A stretch of 32,482 nucleotides of DNA from Candidatus Hydrogenedentota bacterium (GTDB lineage Bacteria > Hydrogenedentota > Hydrogenedentia > Hydrogenedentales > Hydrogenedentaceae). The notes below the pieces were generated by a model. The model saw only the letters and a program-made list of their open reading frames with translations. It was not told the DNA's origin and ran no database searches. Numbering within the stretch: the stretch's first letter is position 1; every line of letters starts with the position of its first letter. The translations under genes and the position numbers were made by a program. Location of the stretch: the NCBI GenBank assembly GCA_026415215.1, contig JAOAHN010000027.1, positions 1 to 32,482 on the forward strand, read 5' to 3'. Below are positions 8,060 through 17,206 of the stretch, in pieces.

Positions 8060-8944
8060 TTACAAGCACAGGGCTTTACAAATATACAAAGCTGAACGGG
8101 ATTTGTTCAGAACATAAAAGTGTACTCCAGGAACACCATTTTTAATGAGGTCTTCCACTTGCCTTGTGGCGTAATAAACCCCTACTAAGAACTGCCCTTC
8201 CTCATCGTTAGGATACTTTTCAAGTCTTTCAAGTAGAGTTTCGTTAATCCTGGCTCCACACAAAGATGTGATTCTCTTCACTTGAGAAAGGTTTGTAACA
8301 GGTAATATTCCTGGTACGATTGGCACATAGATACCTTCTCTATCGCATAAGTCTCTGAACCTGTAAAAATCCTCATTGTTGTAAAAAAGCTGAGTCAATA
8401 CAACTTCTGCACCCGCATCTACTTTCATCTTCAAATGCTTAATATCCTCTTCGAGAGTCTCAGCTTCAGGATGCTTCTCTGGATACCCTGCTACAAGTAC
8501 ACTAAAATTAGGAAAATCGCTTTTTATAAGCCTAACTAATTCTAATGCATATCTAAAGCCACCTGGTGTAGGAACAAAAGGACGCACATTACCTGGTGCA
8601 TCGCCTCTCAATGCTACAATTCCTATTATACCAAGTGCACTAACCTGAAAAAGGTATTGTCTCAAGTCATCCACTGTTGCATTTACACAAGTCAGGTGAG
8701 AAACCAAAGGAATTTGTGAATAATCTTGTTTTACCCATTTTAATACCTCTAATGTTCTTTTTTGAGCCTCTTTAGCACCGCCTGAGCCACCCGCTCCGTA
8801 GGTACAAGTTACATAAGATGGTTTACACTTCACAAGTTCGCTAAAGTGTTCATAAAGTTCTGCAAAACCCTGCCAATTTTTAGGAGGGAACAATTCAAAA
8901 GAGATAACTAATTTTCCCGTAGAATATAGGTCCTTAATCTTCAT
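8060..8944 (-). CDS. metF: Methylenetetrahydrofolate reductase
   Basis: MetF reduces 5,10-methylene-THF to 5-methyl-THF using FAD, supplying the methyl donor for MetH in the cytoplasm. The 294-aa protein has the family start ISFELFPPKNWQG with the conserved catalytic Glu, then PSYVTCTYGAGGSG, LTCVNAT, GIVALRGDAPG, and DAGAEVVLTQLFYNNEDFYRF, followed by VPIVPGILPV. It has the normal length and ends of the single-domain bacterial enzyme. The frame is open back to an ATG at 8974, but the ATG at 8944 is preferred: AGGGGTG lies about 8 bases before it and the protein then begins MKIKDLY, as usual for the family. It is divergent from metH, with about 160 bases between starts, and shares its pathway. 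I see no SAM or cobalamin riboswitch pattern in that space. Confidence 0.95.
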   Translation of the reverse strand: MKIKDLYSTGKLVISFELFPPKNWQGFAELYEHFSELVKCKPSYVTCTYGAGGSGGAKEAQKRTLEVLKWVKQDYSQIPLVSHLTCVNATVDDLRQYLFQVSALGIIGIVALRGDAPGNVRPFVPTPGGFRYALELVRLIKSDFPNFSVLVAGYPEKHPEAETLEEDIKHLKMKVDAGAEVVLTQLFYNNEDFYRFRDLCDREGIYVPIVPGILPVTNLSQVKRITSLCGARINETLLERLEKYPNDEEGQFLVGVYYATRQVEDLIKNGVPGVHFYVLNKSRSALYICKALCL

Positions 8945-9107
8945 ATTTTTCACACCCCTAAATAAATTATGCACATATTCCCATCAACCGATCTTTCATT
9001 GAAAAAAATAAATATTTAACAATCACAACAAAAGAATATCAAACTTAATATGTGGTATTATAGTGCTCTATCTTTTCTCCATGAAATTCCGTGTTAGGGT
9101 GCCACCT

Positions 9108-12100
9108 ATGGGCTTTCTCGACACACTAAAAGATAAAATTCTCATTATTGACGGTGCCACCGGGACTATGATTCAAAAGTTCCAACTGGGCAACGAATTT
9201 TACGGCGGAGAACAGTTTAAGATGTTCACAGATATAATTAATTTTTCCAGTCCAGAGGTGGTGAAGGAGATTCACAAATCTTATTTTGAGGTAGGGGCTG
9301 ATGCTATAGAAACCAATACTTTCGGATCATCTTATCTCCGAATGATGGAATATGACCTTTCAAAATTAGATACTTCTATCTTTCCTAAAAATCCATACTC
9401 CATAAAACTTCAAACAATATCTCCCAGAGAGTTTAGTTATTACCTAAGTCGGAGAGGAGCAGAAATAGCAGTTGAAGCAAGGGAAGAATACAAAAAAAAT
9501 TCTAAATATGACGGAAGAGAATTGTTCATTTTAGGCTCAATAGGACCTTCAAACTTTGTCCTCACCTACTCTCAAGCGGGGCTTAAACAGGCCACATTCG
9601 AGCAAATCCGCGAAAATTTTTATATCCAAGCCAAGGGATTAATTGAAGGCGGAGTAGATGCATTATTATTTGAAACCCAACAAGACATCCTCGAACTTAA
9701 AGCAGGAATATTTGGTGCTCGCGACGCTATGCGTTGCACAGGTAGATACCTTCCTATCATAACTCAAGTAACTGTTGACCAGTTTGCTCGAATGCAAATC
9801 TTCAATACAGATATTTTATCAGCGCTGGTATCCCTACAGGCTCTAAATATCGATGTATTTGGAATAAACTGTTCTATAGGTCCTGACCTAATGCTCCCCG
9901 CAGTAGAGAAGATGTCTCGCTATGCAAATGTCCCACTAAGCATAGTTCCAAATGCGGGTTTACCAGAGAATGAGGGGGGAAAAACTGTATTCAAATTTGA
10001 ACCTAAAAAATTTGCCTCGATTCTTGAGGAGCTTGTACTCACCTACGGAATAAACATAACCGGTGGATGTTGTGGAACTACACCTGAACACATTGGTGAA
10101 CTCGTCGAAAGACTCCGGGGAAAAAAGCCCCGAGTAAGGAAAACAAATAGAACCATATTCATCGCAGGAGTTCAAAAGGCAATCGAACTCGATGCTTCCC
10201 AATCTCTAATTAGAATAGGTGAGAGGCTTAATGTGAGAGGTTCAAAAAAAGTTCGTGAGGCTGTGGAAAATGAATCGGGGTTAGATATGGATACCTTAGA
10301 GAGTGTCGCTCGAGAGCAAATAGAGGACCTCGGATGTGAAATCATAGATGTATGTATGGACTCTAACCAAGTAAACACATTAAAAACCCTCTGTAAAGTT
10401 GTTCACCAAATCAGTGCAAGTATAAAAGGCGCGCTTTGCATTGATTCGTTTCAACCCGATGCTTTAATTGAAGCGGTAAAATATTACGCTGGAGTACCCA
10501 TTTTAAATTCCGTTTCTCTTGAGGAAATTGAACCAGGTAGAACTAAGTTAGATTTAGTTATACCCGCCACTCGGGAATTCGGCACATTCTATGTAGCCTT
10601 ATGCACAGACAGTAAAGGACCTGCAGATACCGCGGAACAAAAACTCGCTTTAGCTAAAAAAATAGTAGAATCTGCCAAAAAATACGATGTGCCTCCTTAT
10701 AAGTTATTCATAGATGTAAATGTATTCCCGATCGGCTCTGAATCCGATGTAAAGATAAACTTTGCTCTCGAAACTCTCAAAGGGATAGAACTTGTAAGGA
10801 AAGAACTTCCTGAGTGTTTCACTATTATAGGAGTGGGTAACCTCACGAATGGTTTGTCCCAAAAACCACACATGAGAAAGGTACTCACCTCTGTCTTCCT
10901 TGACGAGGCTCGGAAAAGAGGCTTGCATTCAGCAATATTAAACCCTCAGCATTATGTTTTCGTTGAGAACCTTGATCCAGAAGACTACACACTCGCTCTT
11001 AAAGTAATTTTTGAAAGGGATATGGAAGCATTTTCCGCTCTTGAAGAGAAAGCTTTAAAGATTTCTCATAAGGAAATTATCAGAAAGAAGGATTATGATA
11101 GCCTACCCCTCGAAAAAGCTATCTGTGAAAAAATCAAAGATGGATACAAAGAAAAGAAAGAGGGCGTAGTAGAGTTAAATGGATTTACCTACAATTACTC
11201 TGACAGTATCGTATCTCAAGTTGCAAGAGTTTTAGAAAAAATTGAACCTCTTGAATTCGTGAATAAATATCTAATGCCTGCAATGGAAGAACTCGGCGAA
11301 AGTTTTGGAAAAGGAGATGTCTCTCTCCCTCATTTATTGAGGTCTGCCGATGTGCTCAAACAAGCAATGGGATTCATAGAGGCATACATCCGGTTTACCG
11401 CAAAAAGTAGCGAAGCTAAAACTGTACGGGGAACAGTAGTTCTTGGCACGGTTTTTCAAGATGTACACTCCATTGGTAAGGATTTAACCAAAACACTATT
11501 GGAGAACTATGGTTACAAGGTCATTGACCTCGGAGTAATGGTCCCCCTTCAAGATTTTATTGACCAAGCAAAAAAAAATAAAGCAGACGCAATTGGCATG
11601 TCTGCCTTACTCGTCCAAACTGCCAACCATATGATTACTGTAGCAAAAATGTCTGTTGAACAAGGATTAAACATCCCAATACTCGTAGGGGGAGCTGCGG
11701 TAACTCCAAGACACGCATCTTTCGTAGCTATGATGGGTCAAGATGATATAAGAAAAATCAAGAGTGATGTGTTTTATTGCAGAACTGCTATGGATGGTGT
11801 CAACATAATGAACCAACTCACCTCTTCTCGAGAGACGAGAGAATATCTCATATCTCACAACAAAGAAACCTTAATACAGAGGTATATCCAAGCAATCAAG
11901 CGGTCTTCAGAAGAAGTTGAGAAACTCCAAAAATTACCCCGCCGTGCAATAAAATCAGATTTCCCAGATTATCCCGATCAACCCTGGTTTAGATGTAAAG
12001 CGATAAAGTTTTCTCTCTCAGAATTTCTTCCCTTTATAGACAGAACAAACCTATTCTCTCTAAACTGGAAGTTCGGCGGAAAAACTCTCCAAAAAAAAGC

Positions 12101-12722
12101 AGGCCACTCTGATGAAGAGCTGGAATCTCTCCTAAGACATTGGATTAAATTAGCTGAAAAAAACAATTGGATAATTCCTCAAGGTATATACGGATTGTTC
12201 CCAGCTCTATCTGAAGAAGATACTTTGATAATATACAATCCCACAAATACCACTGAGATAATAGGCAGGATAGAGTTTACTAAAGTAATTGGCTCAGGAG
12301 AAGAGGATATAGTATCAGGAGCTCAATATTTTAGACCTATAGGAAGTAAAAAGTTCGATGTAGTAGGAATTCAAGTTACCACCGCTGGCAAGAATATAGA
12401 AGAGGGAATAGAGTTTTTGAAAACTAACGGGGACAGTGAAGGCTGTTTACTACTCCAAGGATTAGGAGATAGAATTGCAGAAGACATGGCTGAGTATGTT
12501 AATAACATTCTTAGAGAAATACTTAATCTACCGAAGGGACAAGGATGTAGATGGTCTCCAGGCTATCCAGGAATAATAAATATAGAGATGAATAAGGTAA
12601 TACTCGAGTGTTTAGGAAGTGGAGATCTCATTGGGGTTACCGTTCTCCCATCAGGACAATTTAAACCGACTGCTACTACAGGAGCGGTAGTGTCATTTCA
12701 CCCTGATGCAAGGTACAATTAA
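9108..12722 (+). CDS. metH: Cobalamin-dependent methionine synthase, full length four-domain form
   Basis: MetH transfers the methyl group of 5-methyl-THF via cobalamin to homocysteine, giving methionine. The order from the ATG at 9108 (1204 aa) is complete. The homocysteine domain starts ILIIDGATGTMIQKF, with zinc ligands Cys255 (GINCSIGP) and Cys321/Cys322 (GGCCGTTPEH). The pterin domain contains RIGERLNVRGSKK and CIDSFQPDALIEA. The cap and B12 domains show GTVFQDVHSIGKD, where His787 is the lower cobalt ligand, and IGMSALLVQT. The C-terminal SAM-dependent reactivation domain has CRWSPGYPG and ends SFHPDARYN. Its presence means the enzyme can be repaired by flavodoxin and SAM. The frame stays open to an ATG at 9063, but TAGGGTG lies 6-12 bases before the 9108 ATG and the family normally begins near 'FLDTLKDKILIIDGA'. 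The gene is divergent from metF and convergent with the GH2 gene. Confidence 0.96.
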   Translation: MGFLDTLKDKILIIDGATGTMIQKFQLGNEFYGGEQFKMFTDIINFSSPEVVKEIHKSYFEVGADAIETNTFGSSYLRMMEYDLSKLDTSIFPKNPYSIKLQTISPREFSYYLSRRGAEIAVEAREEYKKNSKYDGRELFILGSIGPSNFVLTYSQAGLKQATFEQIRENFYIQAKGLIEGGVDALLFETQQDILELKAGIFGARDAMRCTGRYLPIITQVTVDQFARMQIFNTDILSALVSLQALNIDVFGINCSIGPDLMLPAVEKMSRYANVPLSIVPNAGLPENEGGKTVFKFEPKKFASILEELVLTYGINITGGCCGTTPEHIGELVERLRGKKPRVRKTNRTIFIAGVQKAIELDASQSLIRIGERLNVRGSKKVREAVENESGLDMDTLESVAREQIEDLGCEIIDVCMDSNQVNTLKTLCKVVHQISASIKGALCIDSFQPDALIEAVKYYAGVPILNSVSLEEIEPGRTKLDLVIPATREFGTFYVALCTDSKGPADTAEQKLALAKKIVESAKKYDVPPYKLFIDVNVFPIGSESDVKINFALETLKGIELVRKELPECFTIIGVGNLTNGLSQKPHMRKVLTSVFLDEARKRGLHSAILNPQHYVFVENLDPEDYTLALKVIFERDMEAFSALEEKALKISHKEIIRKKDYDSLPLEKAICEKIKDGYKEKKEGVVELNGFTYNYSDSIVSQVARVLEKIEPLEFVNKYLMPAMEELGESFGKGDVSLPHLLRSADVLKQAMGFIEAYIRFTAKSSEAKTVRGTVVLGTVFQDVHSIGKDLTKTLLENYGYKVIDLGVMVPLQDFIDQAKKNKADAIGMSALLVQTANHMITVAKMSVEQGLNIPILVGGAAVTPRHASFVAMMGQDDIRKIKSDVFYCRTAMDGVNIMNQLTSSRETREYLISHNKETLIQRYIQAIKRSSEEVEKLQKLPRRAIKSDFPDYPDQPWFRCKAIKFSLSEFLPFIDRTNLFSLNWKFGGKTLQKKAGHSDEELESLLRHWIKLAEKNNWIIPQGIYGLFPALSEEDTLIIYNPTNTTEIIGRIEFTKVIGSGEEDIVSGAQYFRPIGSKKFDVVGIQVTTAGKNIEEGIEFLKTNGDSEGCLLLQGLGDRIAEDMAEYVNNILREILNLPKGQGCRWSPGYPGIINIEMNKVILECLGSGDLIGVTVLPSGQFKPTATTGAVVSFHPDARYN

Positions 12723-12785
12723 AAATCCTCTTCACTCACTCGTAGAACTCGAATTTATCAGTTCCGTCCGGGATTGAGTTTGAAC

Positions 12786-14558
12786 TTACTCCTGTTCATA
12801 CTTAGCAGGCATTGCAAAAATAGCACGCAGTTTTTCCTTATCAAATTTCAACACACGCTCGTATGTATATATACCGTTTTGCTCTTGCTCTACATCATGC
12901 AACTGTGTATAACAGTAGCCGAACATATTTGGATTCTCTACTATTGCCTTGGTTAATCCTTCCAACCTGACATAAAATTCATTCAAAGTTTTCGGATTTG
13001 CCCCATATCCCCATCCTCCCTCAACCACATTCCAACCTATACCTCCATATTCGCTTATAAAGAACGGAAGAGGCTTTATCTCCGCATAAGGGCAATCCGG
13101 ACGAGGTATCTCAACCCCGATTTTATCCCACTTCCCTTTGAACTTCGCAGGATCTTGTTCATAATCATGAGCATCGAGCAGGAGTGGAGTCGGATAACCG
13201 TGGGACCATCCACTTGTATCAAGTAATGGCCTGGTGGGGTCTATTGCCCGAGTTATCTCATAAACTACATTCTGCAATGGAACCGCTTCCTTTGGCGTTT
13301 CGTTAAATGGACACCACCCTATTATAGAAGGGTGATTGAAATCGCGATGAAGTACCTCAATCCACTCCTGGATGACTGGTAAATGTATTGCTGGCAAACT
13401 ATGATTAAGTTGCCAATCAGGAAACTCCCCCCATAGCAGAAATCCGAGTTTATCAGCCCAATAAAGTAATCTCGGCTCAAATACTTTCTGGTGTAACCTC
13501 GCCCCGTTAAAACCTACATCCATACTCCTCTCAATATCAGCTCTAAGTTCCTCTTCACTCCTCGCAGTCCAAATCCCATCATGATGGAATCCCTGATATA
13601 ATACAAGCCTCTGAAATACAGGCTTACCATTAATCAAAAACTTTCTTCCCTGAATTTTAATAGTCCTCAAACCAAAATAAGAATTTAACTTATCTATAAC
13701 CTTATCATCCTTTTTTACTCGAAGCTCCAGATCGTATAAATTAGGAGAGTTAGGATGCCATAGCACAACTTTTTTAAGAGGCAGTTCAACACTTATTACT
13801 TCATTGTCGATTGCTTGAGATACTGACCCCACATTAGAATTATCTATAGAAGCATCTACCTCGAGTAACAAACCTTTTGTTATTTCACCTCTAAAAGTAA
13901 TAAGAAATCTAACCTTACCATTCTCGGGTTCAGGATAAATCTTAAAATTGTGAATGTATGTGGTCCCTACGGATTCAAGCCATACAGTTTGCCATATACC
14001 CGTAGTTCGTGTGTAGACGCATCCGAAACTCTCAAGTTTAGGTGATTGTTTACCACCAGCTTGTAAACCTGAACGAACATCATCGAAAGCATGAATTACT
14101 ACTGTATTCTCATCTTTTATATAAGGAGTAATATCAGATGTTATAGGAGCACTACCACCTACATGCTCTGCACAAAGATTACCATTAACCCACACTCTTG
14201 TTTTCCAATCGCAAGCTCCGATATGAAGTAAAACTCTCTTTCCTTCTCTCCAGTCCCGAGAAACACTGAATTTTCTCCTATACCATACATTTCTAACAAA
14301 ATCTTTTCGTCCTAACCCAGAGAGGGAGCTTTCCCTACAAAATGGAACGAAAATCTTATCTGGAAATACCGAATCCTCTGCGAGAAAAGAAGCATTGTCA
14401 TCGTTAGTCTCCGCAAATTCCCACACCCCGTTAAGGTTTAACCATCCTTCCCTGAACATCTGAGGGTTTGGGTGCTCATTACGAGGCACTTCTTCTGCAG
14501 AAAAAGGAGTTGTAATTAAAAAACTCAAAAAAATCGCCAAATATGCCTGAATTCTCAT
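12786..14558 (-). CDS. Secreted GH2 family glycosidase (beta-galactosidase/glucuronidase type)
   Basis: The 590-aa protein has a signal peptide (hydrophobic residues 6-19, likely cleavage near FSA|EE) and the GH2 layout: an N-terminal jelly-roll sugar-binding domain (about 30-200, NLNGVWEF, WYRRKFSV, RVWVNG), an immunoglobulin-like sandwich (about 205-300), and a TIM barrel (about 305-590). Catalytic residues are intact: acid/base Glu420 in IIGWCPFNE and nucleophile Glu503 in FFISEYGGIGW. VGFNGARLHQKVFEPRLLYWADKLG is typical of GH2. The length of about 600 residues is that of beta-glucuronidase-like GH2 enzymes rather than LacZ (about 1000). The sugar specificity cannot be read from sequence. 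AGAGGAG precedes the ATG at good spacing. It is exported, so it likely trims glycans in the periplasm or outside. It is transcribed away from the rpsB block and convergent with metH; no terminator hairpin is obvious in 12723-12785. Confidence 0.9.
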   Translation of the reverse strand: MRIQAYLAIFLSFLITTPFSAEEVPRNEHPNPQMFREGWLNLNGVWEFAETNDDNASFLAEDSVFPDKIFVPFCRESSLSGLGRKDFVRNVWYRRKFSVSRDWREGKRVLLHIGACDWKTRVWVNGNLCAEHVGGSAPITSDITPYIKDENTVVIHAFDDVRSGLQAGGKQSPKLESFGCVYTRTTGIWQTVWLESVGTTYIHNFKIYPEPENGKVRFLITFRGEITKGLLLEVDASIDNSNVGSVSQAIDNEVISVELPLKKVVLWHPNSPNLYDLELRVKKDDKVIDKLNSYFGLRTIKIQGRKFLINGKPVFQRLVLYQGFHHDGIWTARSEEELRADIERSMDVGFNGARLHQKVFEPRLLYWADKLGFLLWGEFPDWQLNHSLPAIHLPVIQEWIEVLHRDFNHPSIIGWCPFNETPKEAVPLQNVVYEITRAIDPTRPLLDTSGWSHGYPTPLLLDAHDYEQDPAKFKGKWDKIGVEIPRPDCPYAEIKPLPFFISEYGGIGWNVVEGGWGYGANPKTLNEFYVRLEGLTKAIVENPNMFGYCYTQLHDVEQEQNGIYTYERVLKFDKEKLRAIFAMPAKYEQE

Positions 14559-14660
14559 ATATCTACTCCTCTAATTAATCATGTTTGTAGTCCGTAATTC
14601 TATCAATTAAGATTCTCCCATAAAAAACTATCTCTTATCTACTTCCCACTAAACCTAATT

Positions 14661-14690
14661 TTGAGTTAGATTAATCATTTTTGGTAGAAT
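14661..14690 (+). promoter_or_regulatory. Sigma70-type promoter for the rpsB operon
   Basis: A TTGAGT (14661-14666) is followed after 18 bases by TAGAAT (14685-14690). Transcription from here would begin at about 14696-14698, right at the first base of the 12-bp hairpin. It lies between the divergent GH2 and rpsB genes, in the right orientation for the long plus-strand block. Confidence 0.55.
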
Positions 14691-14695
14691 AATTT

Positions 14696-14727
14696 TTCTG
14701 GTTAGATAAAAAGCAATCTAACCAGAA
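14696..14727 (+). promoter_or_regulatory. Perfect 12-bp inverted repeat / hairpin at the predicted 5' end of the rpsB transcript
   Basis: TTCTGGTTAGAT (14696-14707) and ATCTAACCAGAA (14716-14727) are exact reverse complements around an 8-base loop. No T-run follows on either strand, so it is not a simple terminator. It could be a stabilising 5' stem-loop in the mRNA or a DNA operator site overlapping the start point. Confidence 0.7.
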
Positions 14728-14740
14728 TAACTAATTCACA

Positions 14741-14799
14741 GGAGCCTCCCACCTAATAACTGGGTGCCCATCGACGGGAGATGGGTGAGAATGGGCTCC
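14741..14799 (+). promoter_or_regulatory. Structured rpsB leader element (possible three-way junction)
   Basis: GGAGCC (14741-14746) can pair with GGCTCC (14794-14799), enclosing two hairpins: CACC/GGTG (14750-14753 with 14763-14766) and CCCATC/GATGGG (14767-14772 with 14780-14785, loop GACGGGA). The stretch is clearly richer in G+C than its surroundings and lies about 33 bases before the rpsB start codon. Ribosomal protein leaders commonly hold autoregulatory RNA of this size, so binding of S2 is a reasonable inference. I do not recognise a named Rfam-type motif. The pairing was done by eye. Confidence 0.45.
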
Positions 14800-14831
14800 G
14801 AGGTACAACCCAAAGAATGAGGAGTCTATCG

Positions 14832-15731
14832 ATGCCAGTTGTTACTCCACGCGAATTGTTAGAAGCAGGCGTCCACTTTGGTCACCAAACTCGTAGATGG
14901 AATCCCAAAATGGAACGCTACATCTACGGAGAGAAGAACGGTATTTACATTATTGATTTGAGGCACACTCTAAAACAAATATATAAGGCTTACGCACTTG
15001 TCAGGGACACCGTAGCTAAAGGAGGAAAAGTCCTCTTTGTAGGAACAAAAAGACAAGCACAAGAAGCTGTGAAGAATGAGGCGGAAAGATGCGGAATGTT
15101 CTATGTTAACAATAGATGGTTAGGTGGAACGCTAACTAACTTTGTAACAATCCGAAGGACTATCGGAGAGCTCATTAGACTTAAAGAGTTGGAAGCCACA
15201 GGAAAAATCGACCAGTACGGCAAAAAAGAGGGTATTAGGCTCCGTAAAAGGATTTCAAAATTAGAGAAAAACCTTTGTGGTATTGTTGAAATGAACGACT
15301 TACCAGATATAGTTTTCATTATAGACACGAAACATGAGGAAATCGCGGTAAGAGAAACTGCTAAACTTGGTATTCCCTGTATAGGGATAGTTGACACAAA
15401 CGCAGACCCAGATGCGGTTTCACTACCAGTTCCCGGAAACGATGACGCCATTCGTGCTATATCCCTTTACTGCAAAATAATTGCGGATGCGGTATTAGAA
15501 GGCAAAAATTTAGCCGGGAAAGAACAACCTACTACAGAGAAAGTAAGAGTAATCACCAGGAGAGTAAAGCGCATCACAGATGAAGAAATTAAACCGGTGG
15601 AAGCCAAAGAACAGGAACCAGAAAAAACAGCCTCTAATGAAATAGCCTCCTCATCAGAGTTAACTCCCGACGATGCGGGAGAAACAGTAGGAGTAGAAAC
15701 TGCTCAATCCGTAGAAGAAAACCAAAATTAA
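14832..15731 (+). CDS. rpsB: Small ribosomal subunit protein uS2
   Basis: S2 is a late-assembling 30S protein. The 299-aa reading starts [27 protein letters not shown], with the family signatures [47 protein letters not shown], and [14 protein letters not shown]. The frame is open upstream to 14781, but those codons overlap the structured leader. GAGGAG at 14819-14824 sits 7 bases before the ATG at 14832, and the family begins there, so that start is chosen. Beyond about residue 235 there is an acidic, low-complexity tail ([15 protein letters not shown] and onward) not found in short S2 proteins. This is the first gene of an 11-gene plus-strand block, followed as usual by tsf, pyrH and frr. 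Confidence 0.97.
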   Translation: MPVVTPRELLEAGVHFGHQTRRWNPKMERYIYGEKNGIYIIDLRHTLKQIYKAYALVRDTVAKGGKVLFVGTKRQAQEAVKNEAERCGMFYVNNRWLGGTLTNFVTIRRTIGELIRLKELEATGKIDQYGKKEGIRLRKRISKLEKNLCGIVEMNDLPDIVFIIDTKHEEIAVRETAKLGIPCIGIVDTNADPDAVSLPVPGNDDAIRAISLYCKIIADAVLEGKNLAGKEQPTTEKVRVITRRVKRITDEEIKPVEAKEQEPEKTASNEIASSSELTPDDAGETVGVETAQSVEENQN

Positions 15732-15788
15732 TACTATAAAAATGTTTCTTAGAGTAGTAATTTAACTAAAAAATTAGGAGAAATAAAG

Positions 15789-16466
15789 ATGACAGTAAGC
15801 GCTGTTGATGTGAAAAAACTTAGGGAAATGACAAATGCCCCAATGATGGACTGTAAAAAAGCACTTATAGAGTGCAATGGCGACTTTGAAAAAGCAGTAA
15901 AATGGCTGAGAGAAAAAGGCATAATGAAAGCCTCTGCTCGAGCTCACAAAGTAGCCGCAGAAGGAATAATAGCCTCATATATTCACATGGGTGGGAAGAT
16001 AGGAGTATTAGTAGAAGTAAATTCCGAAACAGATTTTGTCGCCAGAAGTCCAGAATTTCAAACATTCGTAAAAGATGTATGCCTCCAAATATGTTCCTCT
16101 GCCCCAAAATGGATTAAAATTGAAGATATTCCAGATGATGTTCTCAAAGAGGAAAAGGAAATGTATATGAAACAAGCGGAAGAGACTGGAAAACCCAAAA
16201 ATGTTTGTGAGAAGATAGCAGAAGGTAAACTCACCAAGTGGTTTGAAGAAGTTGTTCTTATGGAACAATTTTCTGTAAAACCTGAACACGAAGGAAAAAA
16301 AATAAAAGAACTTCTCGGCGAACTTACTGCGAAGTGTGGTGAAAAAATAGAGATAAGAAGATTTGTAAGATGGGTATTGGGTGAAGGATTAGAAAAAGTT
16401 CAAAAAAACATAGCGGAAGAGGTAGCAGTTGAACTCGCAAAAGCAGACCAGGCTCAGTCCCAATAA
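15789..16466 (+). CDS. tsf: Elongation factor Ts
   Basis: EF-Ts exchanges GDP for GTP on EF-Tu. The 225-aa protein starts with a UBA-like domain (VKKLREMTNAPMMDCKKAL, about 9-27), followed by the EF-Tu-contacting motif TDFVAR at 81-86. The C-terminal part contains the VLMEQFSVKP-type segment near the dimer-like core. It is shorter than E. coli EF-Ts (283 aa), like the compact forms in several other phyla. TTAGGAG precedes the ATG at good spacing. It is 57 bases after rpsB, and pyrH follows within 17 bases, the classic cluster order. Confidence 0.96.
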   Translation: MTVSAVDVKKLREMTNAPMMDCKKALIECNGDFEKAVKWLREKGIMKASARAHKVAAEGIIASYIHMGGKIGVLVEVNSETDFVARSPEFQTFVKDVCLQICSSAPKWIKIEDIPDDVLKEEKEMYMKQAEETGKPKNVCEKIAEGKLTKWFEEVVLMEQFSVKPEHEGKKIKELLGELTAKCGEKIEIRRFVRWVLGEGLEKVQKNIAEEVAVELAKADQAQSQ

Positions 16467-16483
16467 ATAAGGAATACTTAAGA

Positions 16484-17203
16484 GTGAGCGAGTCTCATTA
16501 TAAGAGGGTCCTAATAAAACTAAGTGGCGATGCATTCTCATCCGATGGAGAAACTATAGGTTCGAGAGCCCTCTCCCATATCTGTGGAGAGATAGAGAAA
16601 GCATATTTCACAGGAACTCAAATAGGTTTAGTAGTAGGCGGAGGAAACATACTGCGAGGTGGTAAATGGTCTAAAGATTCGGGAGTCGACAGAGCAACTG
16701 CAGATTATATGGGTATGCTTGCTACAGTATTGAATGCACTCGCATTACAATCCGCACTCGAAAAAAGAGGTATGGAAACGCGGGTACTAAGCGCAATTGA
16801 AATGAGACCGGTGGCGGAACCATATATTAGAAGAAGGGCATTAAGGCATTTAGAAAAAGGAAGAATAGTAATATTCGCTGCAGGTACGGGAAATCCATTT
16901 CTCACTACCGATACTGCCGCTGCCCTAAGAGCGAGTGAAATAGATGCAGATATATTAATGAAAGCAACGAAAGTAGACGGAGTCTACTCCGCCGATCCTG
17001 AAAAAGACCCATCCGCACTAAGATATAGTGAACTCTCCTACCAAGATGTCTTGACCCAAAACCTCCAAGTGATGGATGCCGCTGCAATATCTGTATGTAG
17101 ACAGAAGAAAATTCCTATACTGGTCTTCTCGTTTTTAAAGGAAAACTCATTAATAGAAGCAGTGCAAGGAAAATCAATCGGAACTATCATCAGAGGAGAT
17201 TAA
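16484..17203 (+). CDS. pyrH: UMP kinase
   Basis: PyrH phosphorylates UMP to UDP with ATP, supplying all UTP/CTP pathways. The 239-aa protein has the amino-acid-kinase fold landmarks: KLSGDAF near residue 12, VVGGGNILRGG, RATADYMGMLATVLNALALQ (the UMP site region), GTGNPFLTTDTAAALRA, and ILMKATKVDGVYSADPEKD. The start is GTG at 16484, because the frame then begins MSESHYKRVLIKLSG as expected and AAGGA lies about 10 bases upstream. Only 17 bases separate it from tsf and 3 from frr, so translational coupling is likely. UppS, two genes on, uses products of related precursor supply only indirectly. Confidence 0.96.
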   Translation: MSESHYKRVLIKLSGDAFSSDGETIGSRALSHICGEIEKAYFTGTQIGLVVGGGNILRGGKWSKDSGVDRATADYMGMLATVLNALALQSALEKRGMETRVLSAIEMRPVAEPYIRRRALRHLEKGRIVIFAAGTGNPFLTTDTAAALRASEIDADILMKATKVDGVYSADPEKDPSALRYSELSYQDVLTQNLQVMDAAAISVCRQKKIPILVFSFLKENSLIEAVQGKSIGTIIRGD

Positions 17204-17206
17204 AAT

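Noticed and set aside
8945..9107. Search for a SAM, cobalamin or S-box-like riboswitch between metF and metH
   Set aside because: The leader is short and A/T rich and lacks the conserved boxes and hairpins of those riboswitches. Only a TATTAT at 9056-9061 stands out, without a supporting -35.
12723..12785. tRNA or terminator between the convergent metH and GH2 genes
   Set aside because: The stretch is too short for a tRNA and shows no acceptor or T-arm pairing. Only a 5-bp imperfect pairing is present, without a T-run.
14696..14727. Rho-independent terminator at the 12-bp hairpin
   Set aside because: No T-run follows the stem on either strand: the run of T lies before it on the plus strand, giving A after it on the minus strand.
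14741..14799. 6S RNA or SRP RNA as an explanation of the GC-rich element
   Set aside because: The element is far too short for 6S RNA and lacks its long closing stem, and the SRP tetraloop/GGAAG-type core is absent. A leader element for rpsB fits better.
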